Source of the DNA: Microbulbifer yueqingensis
GTDB lineage: Bacteria; Pseudomonadota; Gammaproteobacteria; Pseudomonadales; Cellvibrionaceae
Length of the DNA stretch: 64,000 nt
Assembly: GCF_900100355.1 (NCBI RefSeq)
Contig: NZ_FNFH01000001.1
Coordinates: 324,963 to 388,962 of the forward strand
Reading direction: 5' to 3'
Every line of letters begins with the position of its first letter. Positions within the stretch are counted from its first letter, which is position 1. This document shows positions 44,756-52,764 of the stretch, one piece after another. The notes below the pieces were generated by a model that was not told the origin of the DNA, ran no database searches, and worked only from the letters and a program-made list of their open reading frames with translations. A program made the position numbers and the translations under genes.

Positions 44756-45187
44756 TTGAGATTTTTTGTTTTTTTACTGGCAACAACGCTCACCTGTTCG
44801 GCACATGCAGGGGGATCTTCAACGCCAGTAAAGATGCTGCAATTTGCCGTGTACGGAGACAACCAGTACCTGCTGGTAGTGGAACCCCTGGCCCGGAGAG
44901 AAGGGCTTGCAAGGGATCGTTTCATCGGCAGCTGTCCCGTGTTCACCGTTATTGGAACTTATGACGGTAAGGGGCTGCTGGAAAAAGGGTATCTTCCGAC
45001 GGAGCAAGATCACCTTACGGCCATCGGCTACCTCAAGGACACTCCCCGGGAGCTCCGACTGGGGTGGATGGGCAGTGGATTCAAGCCATTGAACCCGGAC
45101 TATCCCTGTGTCGTAGCCAGCCGGGCGCTGCAGCTGCTCGGGGATGGAGACCATACCCGGGTTATCTCCTGGTACAGCCCGACGTAG
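44756..45187 (+). CDS. Hypothetical secreted protein
   Basis: 143 residues from a TTG start at 44756 with a signal peptide (FFVFLLATTLTCSAHA). The mature part holds two cysteine-containing segments (GSCPVFTVIGTYDGKGLL and DYPCVVASRALQLLG), perhaps one disulfide. No family recognised. It lies 55 bases after the DUF1444-like gene. The start is uncertain, as no ATG precedes the signal peptide. Confidence 0.55.
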   Translation: MRFFVFLLATTLTCSAHAGGSSTPVKMLQFAVYGDNQYLLVVEPLARREGLARDRFIGSCPVFTVIGTYDGKGLLEKGYLPTEQDHLTAIGYLKDTPRELRLGWMGSGFKPLNPDYPCVVASRALQLLGDGDHTRVISWYSPT

Positions 45188-45509
45188 TTGACAGCATTCC
45201 CCTCTTGCTCGCCCCCAGCCAAATACCCGCCGCAGCTCGTCCCCGGCCTGTTCCAGTACCTGCCACCGATCATAGGGAAGGCTACTGGCGGCGGGATTGA
45301 TCACAATACCCGAATCCCTGGATTCGCCTGGACTAGAATCGGGTGACCCGCTCGCTGCTCCCCATGTTGGCCATGGCTGGTGGCACTTCCAGAAGAACGA
45401 AACCCGGAAGTAGTGCGTGCAGTAACAGCAACAAAGACCACAAAGCCAAGCCGGGCACTCGCGCGCAGGTGTTTGCAAGATAAGCGTTTGTCGGGAAAAA
45501 AGTCTTTTT
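45188..45509. other. Gap before nhaA containing a gene fragment
   Basis: A 322-base stretch with no intact gene. Its left third holds the DUF3175 remnant described separately. The rest (about 45310-45509) precedes nhaA and should contain its promoter; no clear NhaR-type site or -35/-10 pair was recognised. Confidence 0.5.
45219..45308 (-). pseudogene. Degenerate 3' fragment of a DUF3175 gene
   Basis: Read on the minus strand this stretch encodes LPYDRWQVLEQAGDELRRVF, matching LPDDRRQVLEQAKGELRRLF at the C-terminus of the intact DUF3175 protein at 46954-47265. About 20 of 32 positions are identical over the wider match, and DNA similarity is also evident. It has no start codon, its first two-thirds are missing, and the frame runs on past the normal stop. 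It is a relic of a second copy, in the same orientation as the intact one, with nhaA between them. Confidence 0.75.
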
Positions 45510-46859
45510 ATGAATACCGAGAAGCAAGGAAGTCCTCCAAACACCCGATTACCCCGGCAGTCTATTGATCGGCTGGCGAGACCCTTTGTGCGCTTCCTCC
45601 ATATTGAGTCCGCTGGAGGGACTGTCCTTCTGGTTTTCACTGTTGCCGCCATGGTGCTATCCAACTCACCCTGGGCCGCGGCGTTCGAGCACTTCTGGGA
45701 AACATCCATAGGCCTTCACATTGGCCCACTGGAATTGACACGTTCGCTGCGGGAATGGATCAACGATGGCCTGATGACGCTGTTTTTCTTTCTTGTCGCA
45801 CTGGAGCTCAAACGAGAGTTGATTCTTGGTGAATTGAACAAGCCGCGGACCGCAGCGCTATCCATAGCTGCCGCCCTGGGTGGCATGGGTGTCCCCGCTG
45901 CGATATTTCTGGCCCTGCAGTCAGGACAATCCGGCGCGCATGGATGGGGCATTGTTATGGCAACCGATACGGCATTTGTTATCGGTTGCCTGGCGCTGCT
46001 TGGTTCGCGCATACCGCAAAGCTTGCGCGTGTTTATGCTGTCTGTGGCGATCGTTGACGATGTCGGTGCCATTCTCGTCGTCGCCATCGGTTACAGCAGC
46101 GATATTGCCTGGTGGCCGCTGGCGCTGGCCGGGCTTGGCGTAGGGGTTATACGCGCCATGGCAAAGCTGGGCTTTCGTGGCTTTACGCTCTACATACTGA
46201 TAGGAGTGCTCATCTGGTTTGCAGTGGATGCCTCCGGGATCCACGCCACCATCACTGGTGTGATGCTCGGCCTGATGACTCCGGCACGCCGATGGGTGAG
46301 CGACGAACGATTGTACGCCATTTTAAGTCAGGTCATTGCGCATCCCGCCACCAGGGAAAGCAGCGGGGCCACAAGCGACCGACACACATTGCAAATGGCC
46401 GAAACTGCCGCACGGGAAACGCTGTCTCCGGTTGAGCGGCTGGAAATCGTGCTGCATCCCTGGGTGGGCTTTGTCATCATGCCCCTGTTTGCATTTGCCA
46501 ACGCCGGGTTGCCGCTGACGTTAAAAGACATAGATGGCTTGCTCGCCGTGGCAATTTTTTCGGGTTTCGTATTTGGCAAGCCCGTTGGTATCCTGTTGTT
46601 CAGCTGGCTGGCTATACGCCTGCATATTGCGACTCGGCCTCCAGAGCTCACCTGGAAGTTACTCGTTGGCGGCGGCTTCCTGGCCGGAATCGGATTTACC
46701 ATGGCGCTGTTTATCGCCAATATGGCTTTCGGCGAGAGCCTCATTGACAGCGCGAAGCTGGGAATATTCCTCGCATCGATCTTTTCTGCAGTGGCGGGAC
46801 TTGTAATCCTGAGGTTTTTGCCTGCCCGTGAAGGGACCCCGGCAGGAGCGCAAGAATAA
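45510..46859 (+). CDS. nhaA: Na+/H+ antiporter NhaA
   Basis: 449-residue electrogenic antiporter (2 H+ in, 1 Na+ out) for salt and alkaline stress. The ion-binding pair Asp183-Asp184 (AIVDDVGAI) and Asp153 (ATDTAF) correspond to E. coli D163/D164 and D133 with a constant offset of 20, reflecting a longer N-terminus. Helix content is typical. The loop around residues 270-310 is long and polar. No nhaR regulator is adjacent. The gene is framed by the DUF3175 fragment and the intact DUF3175 gene. Confidence 0.96.
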   Translation: MNTEKQGSPPNTRLPRQSIDRLARPFVRFLHIESAGGTVLLVFTVAAMVLSNSPWAAAFEHFWETSIGLHIGPLELTRSLREWINDGLMTLFFFLVALELKRELILGELNKPRTAALSIAAALGGMGVPAAIFLALQSGQSGAHGWGIVMATDTAFVIGCLALLGSRIPQSLRVFMLSVAIVDDVGAILVVAIGYSSDIAWWPLALAGLGVGVIRAMAKLGFRGFTLYILIGVLIWFAVDASGIHATITGVMLGLMTPARRWVSDERLYAILSQVIAHPATRESSGATSDRHTLQMAETAARETLSPVERLEIVLHPWVGFVIMPLFAFANAGLPLTLKDIDGLLAVAIFSGFVFGKPVGILLFSWLAIRLHIATRPPELTWKLLVGGGFLAGIGFTMALFIANMAFGESLIDSAKLGIFLASIFSAVAGLVILRFLPAREGTPAGAQE

Positions 46860-46953
46860 AAACCTGATCATCCCGGATGACTCTTGCACAGCATGAAGAC
46901 CTCGCTTGTTCAGTAAAGCCTCCCAGCTAGGGACATCGGCCCACTGGCGCCGC

Positions 46954-47265
46954 TCACTCCTTGCCAAAAAGCCGCCGCAATTCCCCCTTGGCCTGTTCCA
47001 GCACCTGCCGGCGATCGTCGGGCAGGTTGCTGCCGGCACGGTTGATGTAGAAAGTGAGCATGGACATTGCGGAGCGATAGGGGTCGGACTTGCGCTGCTT
47101 GCTGGCATCGGCGGAGCGCTTCAGCGACTTTGCGATCTCGACCGGGTCATCCAGGGTGAATACTCCCTCCTCCAGGTCCAGCGCGTGGCTCTTGCGGGTC
47201 ACCTCGCCCGACCACTTGCCTTCCCCTTCACCGCTATTCTTTTGCTTCCTTTTTTTATCCGCCAT
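46954..47265 (-). CDS. DUF3175 family protein
   Basis: 103-residue highly basic soluble protein: KWSGEVTRKSHALDLEEGVFTLDDPVEIAKSLKRSADASKQRKSDPYRSAMSMLTFYINRAG is the DUF3175 signature, followed by LPDDRRQVLEQAKGELRRLFGKE. Function unknown. Charge and small size could suit DNA or RNA binding. It is convergent with nhaA and monocistronic. A broken copy lies upstream of nhaA. Confidence 0.88.
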   Translation of the reverse strand: MADKKRKQKNSGEGEGKWSGEVTRKSHALDLEEGVFTLDDPVEIAKSLKRSADASKQRKSDPYRSAMSMLTFYINRAGSNLPDDRRQVLEQAKGELRRLFGKE

Positions 47266-47583
47266 CCTGGCCTCCGTTCCCGTCGCCTCTGTCTCCCTTC
47301 ACACTACCTTCCTCGTTCCTCCGGCCGAGACATCCAGGGTGGATTGCTACGCCAGCCCTTCGCACCCTTGCGGTGCATTACCTGCCCCGCGCTCGCCTCG
47401 ACTCACCAAGTTGCAGCATCTTTCGAGTAAAGACCATCGATTACCGCGACAGGTAACGAATCACGTGCCACTGCGCACCCCAATGGCGCCTGCCGGCCCA
47501 GTCCCTGGCCCATAATTCCGGGCTGGCACTATTTTTGGATTGAATTAGGGCATTACCGCAGCAGTTACCGGGAAGCGGGGGCA
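47266..47583. other. Intergenic region with possible sigma-54-like element
   Basis: A 318-base gap between divergent DUF3175 and the glucosylglycerate operon. No gene seen. TGGCAC (47524-47529) and TTGGA (47535-47539) have the GG-N10-GG spacing of a sigma-54 promoter but the -12 element has GG in place of GC, so it is doubtful. The operon promoter must lie here. Confidence 0.4.
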
Positions 47584-48504
47584 ATGACTCAAAAAGCGCT
47601 GGACAAACACTGGCTCATCGTCAGCGATCTCGACGGAACGCTGCTGGACCATTTCACCTATTCCCACGCTCCCGTGGATGCACTACTGCGGCAACTCGAG
47701 GCGAGCTCCGTCCCGGTAATCCTCAACAGCAGCAAGACCCGCGACGAGATGCTGGAAATCCGCCGTGAGCTGGATAACCGCCACCCGTTTATCGTGGAGA
47801 ACGGCTCGGCAATTTTCATCCCCTCGGGGTATTTCCCGGATATGCCTGCCGGAGCCCGGGAGCAGGATGACTTCTGGGTACTCGAGCCGGGCCTGCCCCG
47901 CGAGCGGCTACTGGATCACCTGCAATCGGATGCGGAGGCACACGGGGCGCCCTACCTGGGTTTCTCTGCCGCGCCGGTGGAGGAGATTGTCAGCGCCACG
48001 GGACTGTCCCCGGAACAGGCGCGCGCGGCAAAGGCCCGCAGCTATTCCGAGCCCCTGCTGTGGCGCGGCAGCGAGGAGGAAAAACGCGATTTCCGGGCCC
48101 GCGCCAGCGACGCCGGGCTGGCCACCCTCGAGGGCGGCCGTTTCCTGCACCTGCTGGGGGACACCGACAAGGGACGGGCCACCCGGCAGCTGCTGGGCTG
48201 CTACCGCCGCGCGGCACCCGCCAGCTACACCCTGGTGGCGGCCGGCGACAGCCCCAACGACCTGGATATGCTCGAGGTGGCGGACATCGCCTTAATCATC
48301 AGGGGGCCCCACCGCGAGCCACCCCAACTGGAGGAGACCGATTCACGCCGTGTCCTCACCAGTCGCCTCGAAGGCCCGGAGGGCTGGCGAGAGTGTATCG
48401 AACAACTGATCCAGCCTCATTCGGGTAATGGCGACAACAACGAAGCCACAGCTACCCAACGTGAAAATACAAGAACGCCCAGGCCCCACAGGAGGCAACA
48501 GTGA
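47584..48504 (+). CDS. Glucosyl-/mannosyl-3-phosphoglycerate phosphatase (HAD-IIB)
   Basis: 306 residues. HAD motif I is VSDLDGTLLDHF (Asp15, Asp17), motif II VILNSSKTRDEM, and motif IV AAGDSPNDLDMLEVADIALII. The middle cap domain matches mannosyl-3-phosphoglycerate phosphatases (MPGP/YedP). In context with GpgS it most likely dephosphorylates glucosyl-3-phosphoglycerate to glucosylglycerate, a compatible solute. A polar C-terminal tail of about 30 residues is unusual. Its stop overlaps the GpgS start (GTGA). The ribosome site is GCGGGGG. Confidence 0.9.
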   Translation: MTQKALDKHWLIVSDLDGTLLDHFTYSHAPVDALLRQLEASSVPVILNSSKTRDEMLEIRRELDNRHPFIVENGSAIFIPSGYFPDMPAGAREQDDFWVLEPGLPRERLLDHLQSDAEAHGAPYLGFSAAPVEEIVSATGLSPEQARAAKARSYSEPLLWRGSEEEKRDFRARASDAGLATLEGGRFLHLLGDTDKGRATRQLLGCYRRAAPASYTLVAAGDSPNDLDMLEVADIALIIRGPHREPPQLEETDSRRVLTSRLEGPEGWRECIEQLIQPHSGNGDNNEATATQRENTRTPRPHRRQQ

Positions 48505-49724
48505 CCGACTTTTTCCAGAATGGCTCCATTACCACCCTGCACAATCTCTCCAATCGCCCGCTGGACGAGATGGAGCGGGAACTGATGGAGTTCTCCCGCC
48601 AGCGCCCCATGTCACTGCTGCTGCCCTCCCTCTATTCCGAACTCGAAGGCCAGGCGCTGCCGGCTATCCTGGAACAACTGAAGCAGGTGCCCTACCTGTC
48701 CGAGATTGTCATCGGCCTGGACCGCGCTGACGAGGCCCAGTACCGCGATGCCCTGCGCCAGTTCAGCGTGCTGCCACAACATGTGCGGGTACTGTGGAAT
48801 GACGGCCCGCGCCTGCGCGAGCTGGATGCCAGGCTGGAGGAACGCGGCCTGGCGCCCCGGGAAGCGGGCAAGGGCCGCAATGTCTGGTACTGCCTGGGGT
48901 ATATCCTGGCATCGGGTCGCGGCGAGGCCGTCGCGCTGCACGACTGCGATATCGTCACTTACAACCGCCTGCTACTGGCGCGGCTTTTCTACCCGGTCGC
49001 CAATCCCAATTTCAACTACGAGTTCTGCAAGGGCTACTATTCGCGGGTGGCCTCGGGCAAGATCAACGGCCGCGTCTGCCGCCTGCTGGTGACACCGCTG
49101 ATCCGCACGCTGAAAAAGATCTACGGCAACACCGAATACCTCGATTACATGGACAGCTTCCGCTATGCCCTGGCCGGGGAGTTTTCCTTCCGCCGCGACG
49201 TAATCAACGACCTGCGTATCCCCAGCGACTGGGGCCTCGAGATCGGCGTGCTGTCGGAGATGCACCGCAACTATTCCACCAACCGGCTCTGCCAGGTCGA
49301 TATTGCCCATCGCTACGACCACAAGCACCAGAAGGTCTCCTTCGACGATGAGCACGCAGGCCTCTCCAAGATGTCCATCGATATTTCCAAGTCGCTGTTT
49401 CGCAAGCTGGCCACCCAGGGCATCGTCTTTTCGACCGAGACCTTCCGCAGTATCAAGGCGACCTATTTCCGTATCGCGCTGGACTTTGTCGAAACCTACC
49501 GCAACGATGCCATCATCAACGGCCTCACTTTCGATATCCATCGCGAGGAGCAGACGGTGGAACTGTTCGCGCGCAACCTGATGAAGGCCGGGCAGACCTT
49601 CCTGGAAAACCCGATGGAGACCCCGTTTATCCCCAGCTGGAGCCGCATTACCAGCGCCGCGCCGGAGTTCCTGCAGGAACTCAAGACTGCGGTGGAAACG
49701 GATTACGAGGAATACGGAAGTTAA
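48501..49724 (+). CDS. gpgS: Glucosyl-3-phosphoglycerate synthase
   Basis: 407-residue GT-A glycosyltransferase of the GpgS type. It transfers glucose from a nucleotide sugar to 3-phosphoglycerate. The family pattern is clear: [57 protein letters not shown] with the metal-binding D148-C-D150, and [31 protein letters not shown] start overlapping the phosphatase stop. It is the committing step for glucosylglycerate synthesis in this operon. Confidence 0.93.
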   Translation: MTDFFQNGSITTLHNLSNRPLDEMERELMEFSRQRPMSLLLPSLYSELEGQALPAILEQLKQVPYLSEIVIGLDRADEAQYRDALRQFSVLPQHVRVLWNDGPRLRELDARLEERGLAPREAGKGRNVWYCLGYILASGRGEAVALHDCDIVTYNRLLLARLFYPVANPNFNYEFCKGYYSRVASGKINGRVCRLLVTPLIRTLKKIYGNTEYLDYMDSFRYALAGEFSFRRDVINDLRIPSDWGLEIGVLSEMHRNYSTNRLCQVDIAHRYDHKHQKVSFDDEHAGLSKMSIDISKSLFRKLATQGIVFSTETFRSIKATYFRIALDFVETYRNDAIINGLTFDIHREEQTVELFARNLMKAGQTFLENPMETPFIPSWSRITSAAPEFLQELKTAVETDYEEYGS

Positions 49725-49738
49725 GCCGGGAAGCACCC

Positions 49739-51493
49739 ATGAATGCATCGACCGACGACATGTCCATCCGGGAGTTGCTGCACAAGCGGCTCTGCGAACA
49801 CCTTGCCGTTATCTATCCTGACCAGGACGGGGAAACGCTGGCGCACCGACTGATACAGATGATGCGGTTGCACGACCAGTGCCAGACCCCGATTGCCCAC
49901 AAGAACCTCTGGGACCAGACCGACATACTGGTGATCACCTACGGCAATACCATCCGCAGGAGAAGCCAGCACCCCCTCAAGACCCTGCACCACTTCCTCA
50001 AGACCCACTTCACCATGCTGATCAACAGCGTGCATATACTGCCGTTCTTCCCGTATTCCAGTGACGACGGCTTTGCGGTGATCGACTACAAACAGGTGGA
50101 CCCCTACCTGGGCGACTGGAACGACATTTTGCGTATCAGTACCGACTTCCACCTGATGGCCGACCTGGTGATCAACCACTGCTCCGCCGAACACCAGTGG
50201 TTCAGGAACTTCCAGGAAAATGTCTCGCCCGGCAAAGACTATTTCTTCTGTGTGAACCCGAACGAGAACCTCTCGGGCGTCGTCCGCCCGCGCACCACCC
50301 CATTGCTTCGCGCCGTATCCAATGGTGAGGAGACCTGTGCGGTGTGGTGCACTTTCGGCCACGACCAGATCGACCTCAATTTCCGCAACCCCGAAGTATT
50401 GCTGGAGATGGTGGACATCATCCGCCTGTACCTGGATATGGGTGTGCGCATCTTCCGGCTCGATGCCGTCGCCTTCCTGTGGAAAAAGATCGGCACCAGC
50501 TGCATCAACCTGGAGGAAACCCACGAGATAGTGCGCCTGCTGCGGACCCTGATCGAGCACGCCGACCCCAACGCGGTCATCATCACCGAGACCAATATCC
50601 CCAACCGGGAGAACCTGTCGTATTTCGGTAACGCCAACGAGGCCCACTGTATCTACAATTTCTCGCTGCCACCGCTGTTGCTGAACACCCTGGTTTCGGG
50701 CAGTTGCTTCCACCTGAAGAACTGGCTGATGAGTATGCCCCCGGCCCAGAACGGCACCACCTACCTCAACTTTATCGCCTCCCACGACGGCATCGGCCTG
50801 CGCCCGGTGGAGGGCCTGCTGAGCGACGAGGAACAGGAGGGGCTGATCCAGGCCATGGAGAACTTTGGCGGGATGATCTCCTGGCGGGCACTGGACGACG
50901 GCAGCCGCAAGCCGTATGAAATCAATATCTCGCTGTTCGATGCCATGCGCGGCACCACCAGCGGCGAGGACGGATGGCAGCTGGAGCGCTTCATCTGTGC
51001 CCATGCGATCATGCTGGCACTGGAGGGCATACCCGCTTTCTACATCCACAGCCTGGTGGGCACCACCAACGACTATGAGCGGGTACTGGAACACGGGCAC
51101 AACCGCGCAATAAACCGGCGCCAGTGGCGCGAGGAGGAGCTGAACCAGGAACTCGCCAACCCCCTCTCCCACCATCACATTGTCTTCAATCGCCTGCGAC
51201 GGCTGATCCAGGTGCGCCGGGACCAGCCCGCCTTCCATCCCAACGCCACCCAGTTCACTTTGCACCTGGGAGACCAGGTTTTCGCCTTCTGGCGCCAGAG
51301 CCTGGATCGCCGGCAGAGCATATTCTGTATCAACAATATTTCCGACGAGGAACAGTGCATCACCCTGTCGAGTATCAACCTTATCGGGACAGATAACTGG
51401 AAGGATTTGATCGGCGACGAGGTGCTCGAGGATATGCTCGGCTGCGTTACCCTCGCCCCGTACCAGACCATGTGGATCAGCAACCGCTGGTAA
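49739..51493 (+). CDS. Glucosylglycerate phosphorylase (GH13_18, sucrose-phosphorylase-like)
   Basis: 584-residue GH13 alpha-glucoside phosphorylase. The nucleophile is Asp242 ([12 protein letters not shown]) and the acid/base Glu284 ([13 protein letters not shown]), with the transition-state Asp in [13 protein letters not shown]. It resembles sucrose phosphorylase, but next to GpgS and its phosphatase the expected substrate is glucosylglycerate, giving glucose 1-phosphate and glycerate. It starts 15 bases after gpgS behind GGGAAG. It allows the solute to be recovered when osmotic stress falls. Substrate is inferred from context and family. Confidence 0.88.
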   Translation: MNASTDDMSIRELLHKRLCEHLAVIYPDQDGETLAHRLIQMMRLHDQCQTPIAHKNLWDQTDILVITYGNTIRRRSQHPLKTLHHFLKTHFTMLINSVHILPFFPYSSDDGFAVIDYKQVDPYLGDWNDILRISTDFHLMADLVINHCSAEHQWFRNFQENVSPGKDYFFCVNPNENLSGVVRPRTTPLLRAVSNGEETCAVWCTFGHDQIDLNFRNPEVLLEMVDIIRLYLDMGVRIFRLDAVAFLWKKIGTSCINLEETHEIVRLLRTLIEHADPNAVIITETNIPNRENLSYFGNANEAHCIYNFSLPPLLLNTLVSGSCFHLKNWLMSMPPAQNGTTYLNFIASHDGIGLRPVEGLLSDEEQEGLIQAMENFGGMISWRALDDGSRKPYEINISLFDAMRGTTSGEDGWQLERFICAHAIMLALEGIPAFYIHSLVGTTNDYERVLEHGHNRAINRRQWREEELNQELANPLSHHHIVFNRLRRLIQVRRDQPAFHPNATQFTLHLGDQVFAFWRQSLDRRQSIFCINNISDEEQCITLSSINLIGTDNWKDLIGDEVLEDMLGCVTLAPYQTMWISNRW

Positions 51494-51504
51494 ACAGCCG
51501 GCAA

Positions 51505-52740
51505 CTAGCCGGGCCGCTGTGCCACCCGCAGGCGGCGCAGGGCGCCGTTGAGGGTGGCCAGTGCAAAGGCCAGGAAACTCAGGATGCCGGCCCACAGCAG
51601 CGTGGTGAGCGGCGCGGCAAATTCACTCACCACCCCCGCGCCCAGGGCCCCCAGCGCGGCGCTGCCAAAAAGCGCCAGTTGGTAGATGGAAATGATACGG
51701 CTGCGCACCTCTGCCGGCGCCAGCAACTGGACGATGGCGCGGCCGAGCGCCGCCGACGCCGCCGCCACCGCGCCCCAGCACAGGCACAGCAGCATCAAAC
51801 CCAGCGGTGTGGGCCCGATACTGATTCCCACCAGCAGTGCGGCGCTGTATAGCAGGCACATCAGGATACCCCGCCCCGGCGTGCTGCCCTGCCCCCGGCG
51901 CAGCATCGCCACCGTCGCCAGCACGGTCCCGGCGACGAAGGCCAGCTGCAGGGTGGCGTAGTAGCTGGCTCCGCGGCCGTAGTCGGCGGCCAGCAGCGGC
52001 AGCACCACCAGGAAAACCCCGATATGGACAAAGCCATTGAAGGCCACCAGCACAATCAGCTCGCGCAGTGGCGGGCTGCGCCAGGCCTCTTCCAGCCCCT
52101 CGCGGATGAGTGCCAGTGGCAATACCTTCTCGAAGGGCCTGGCCGCGGTGCGAAAACGCAGGGAATACAGCAACAGTGCCGCTGCCAGCAGCACGCCGAC
52201 CTGCAGCGACAGCAGCGGCCTGACACCCCACTGGTCAAAGCGGCTCGCCAGCAGCATGCCCACGGCCTGGCCGCCGTACTGGGCCAGCATCATCCAGGTG
52301 ACGGTGGCCTGCACGCGGTGGTGGGACACCTCCGCGGCGTCCCGGTGGGCGCTGCGCTGTACCAGGTTGTCGCGTGCGGGTTGCAGGAAGGCGGTACAGA
52401 TGCCGAGGCTCGCACCGTACAGCAGCAGCACCAGCAGGTCCGGCAGCCGCAGGCTGAAATACCACAGCAGCGCGCCGTGGCAGGCGGCCAGGCCCAGGCA
52501 GGCAAGCGCCGACACCGTGGCCGCGTCGCGCCGGTCGGCCAGCACGCCGCCGAGCAGCAGGAACAACAGGTTGGGCAGCAGTACCGAGGCCTGCACCCAG
52601 CCCAGGTGCAGCGCGGGCAACTCCACTACGGCCACGGCGATCCACGGCAACAGGATCACCTGCAAGCCAGTGGCGAGCGAGGTGCAACCGTAGCCCAATA
52701 GGAATGCGTGTAATCTCCCCGGCAAGCTGGCAAGCGACAT
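51505..52740 (-). CDS. MFS transporter
   Basis: 411 residues with twelve predicted helices and the major-facilitator loop motif LGGVLADRRDAATV between helices 2 and 3. The overall form (short N-terminus, pairing with PARDNLVQRSAHRD and a second-half AEVRSRIISIYQLALFG) resembles enterobactin-exporter-like (EntS/MFS_3) permeases. The substrate is unknown. The ATG at 52740 is preferred to a TTG one codon upstream. It is convergent with the glucosylglycerate phosphorylase gene and 25 bases beyond tgpA on the same strand. Confidence 0.87.
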   Translation of the reverse strand: MSLASLPGRLHAFLLGYGCTSLATGLQVILLPWIAVAVVELPALHLGWVQASVLLPNLLFLLLGGVLADRRDAATVSALACLGLAACHGALLWYFSLRLPDLLVLLLYGASLGICTAFLQPARDNLVQRSAHRDAAEVSHHRVQATVTWMMLAQYGGQAVGMLLASRFDQWGVRPLLSLQVGVLLAAALLLYSLRFRTAARPFEKVLPLALIREGLEEAWRSPPLRELIVLVAFNGFVHIGVFLVVLPLLAADYGRGASYYATLQLAFVAGTVLATVAMLRRGQGSTPGRGILMCLLYSAALLVGISIGPTPLGLMLLCLCWGAVAAASAALGRAIVQLLAPAEVRSRIISIYQLALFGSAALGALGAGVVSEFAAPLTTLLWAGILSFLAFALATLNGALRRLRVAQRPG

Positions 52741-52764
52741 CAATCGAACCTGAATTCCCCTGAA

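Noticed and set aside
44819..45709. A 296-codon minus-strand frame
   Set aside because: It overlaps the secreted-protein gene and the nhaA start. Only the 90-base DUF3175-like part within it is meaningful, and that is recorded as a pseudogene.
49721..51595. A 624-codon open frame on the minus strand
   Set aside because: It is antisense to the well-supported glucosylglycerate phosphorylase, has no family resemblance or ribosome site, and is an effect of high GC content.
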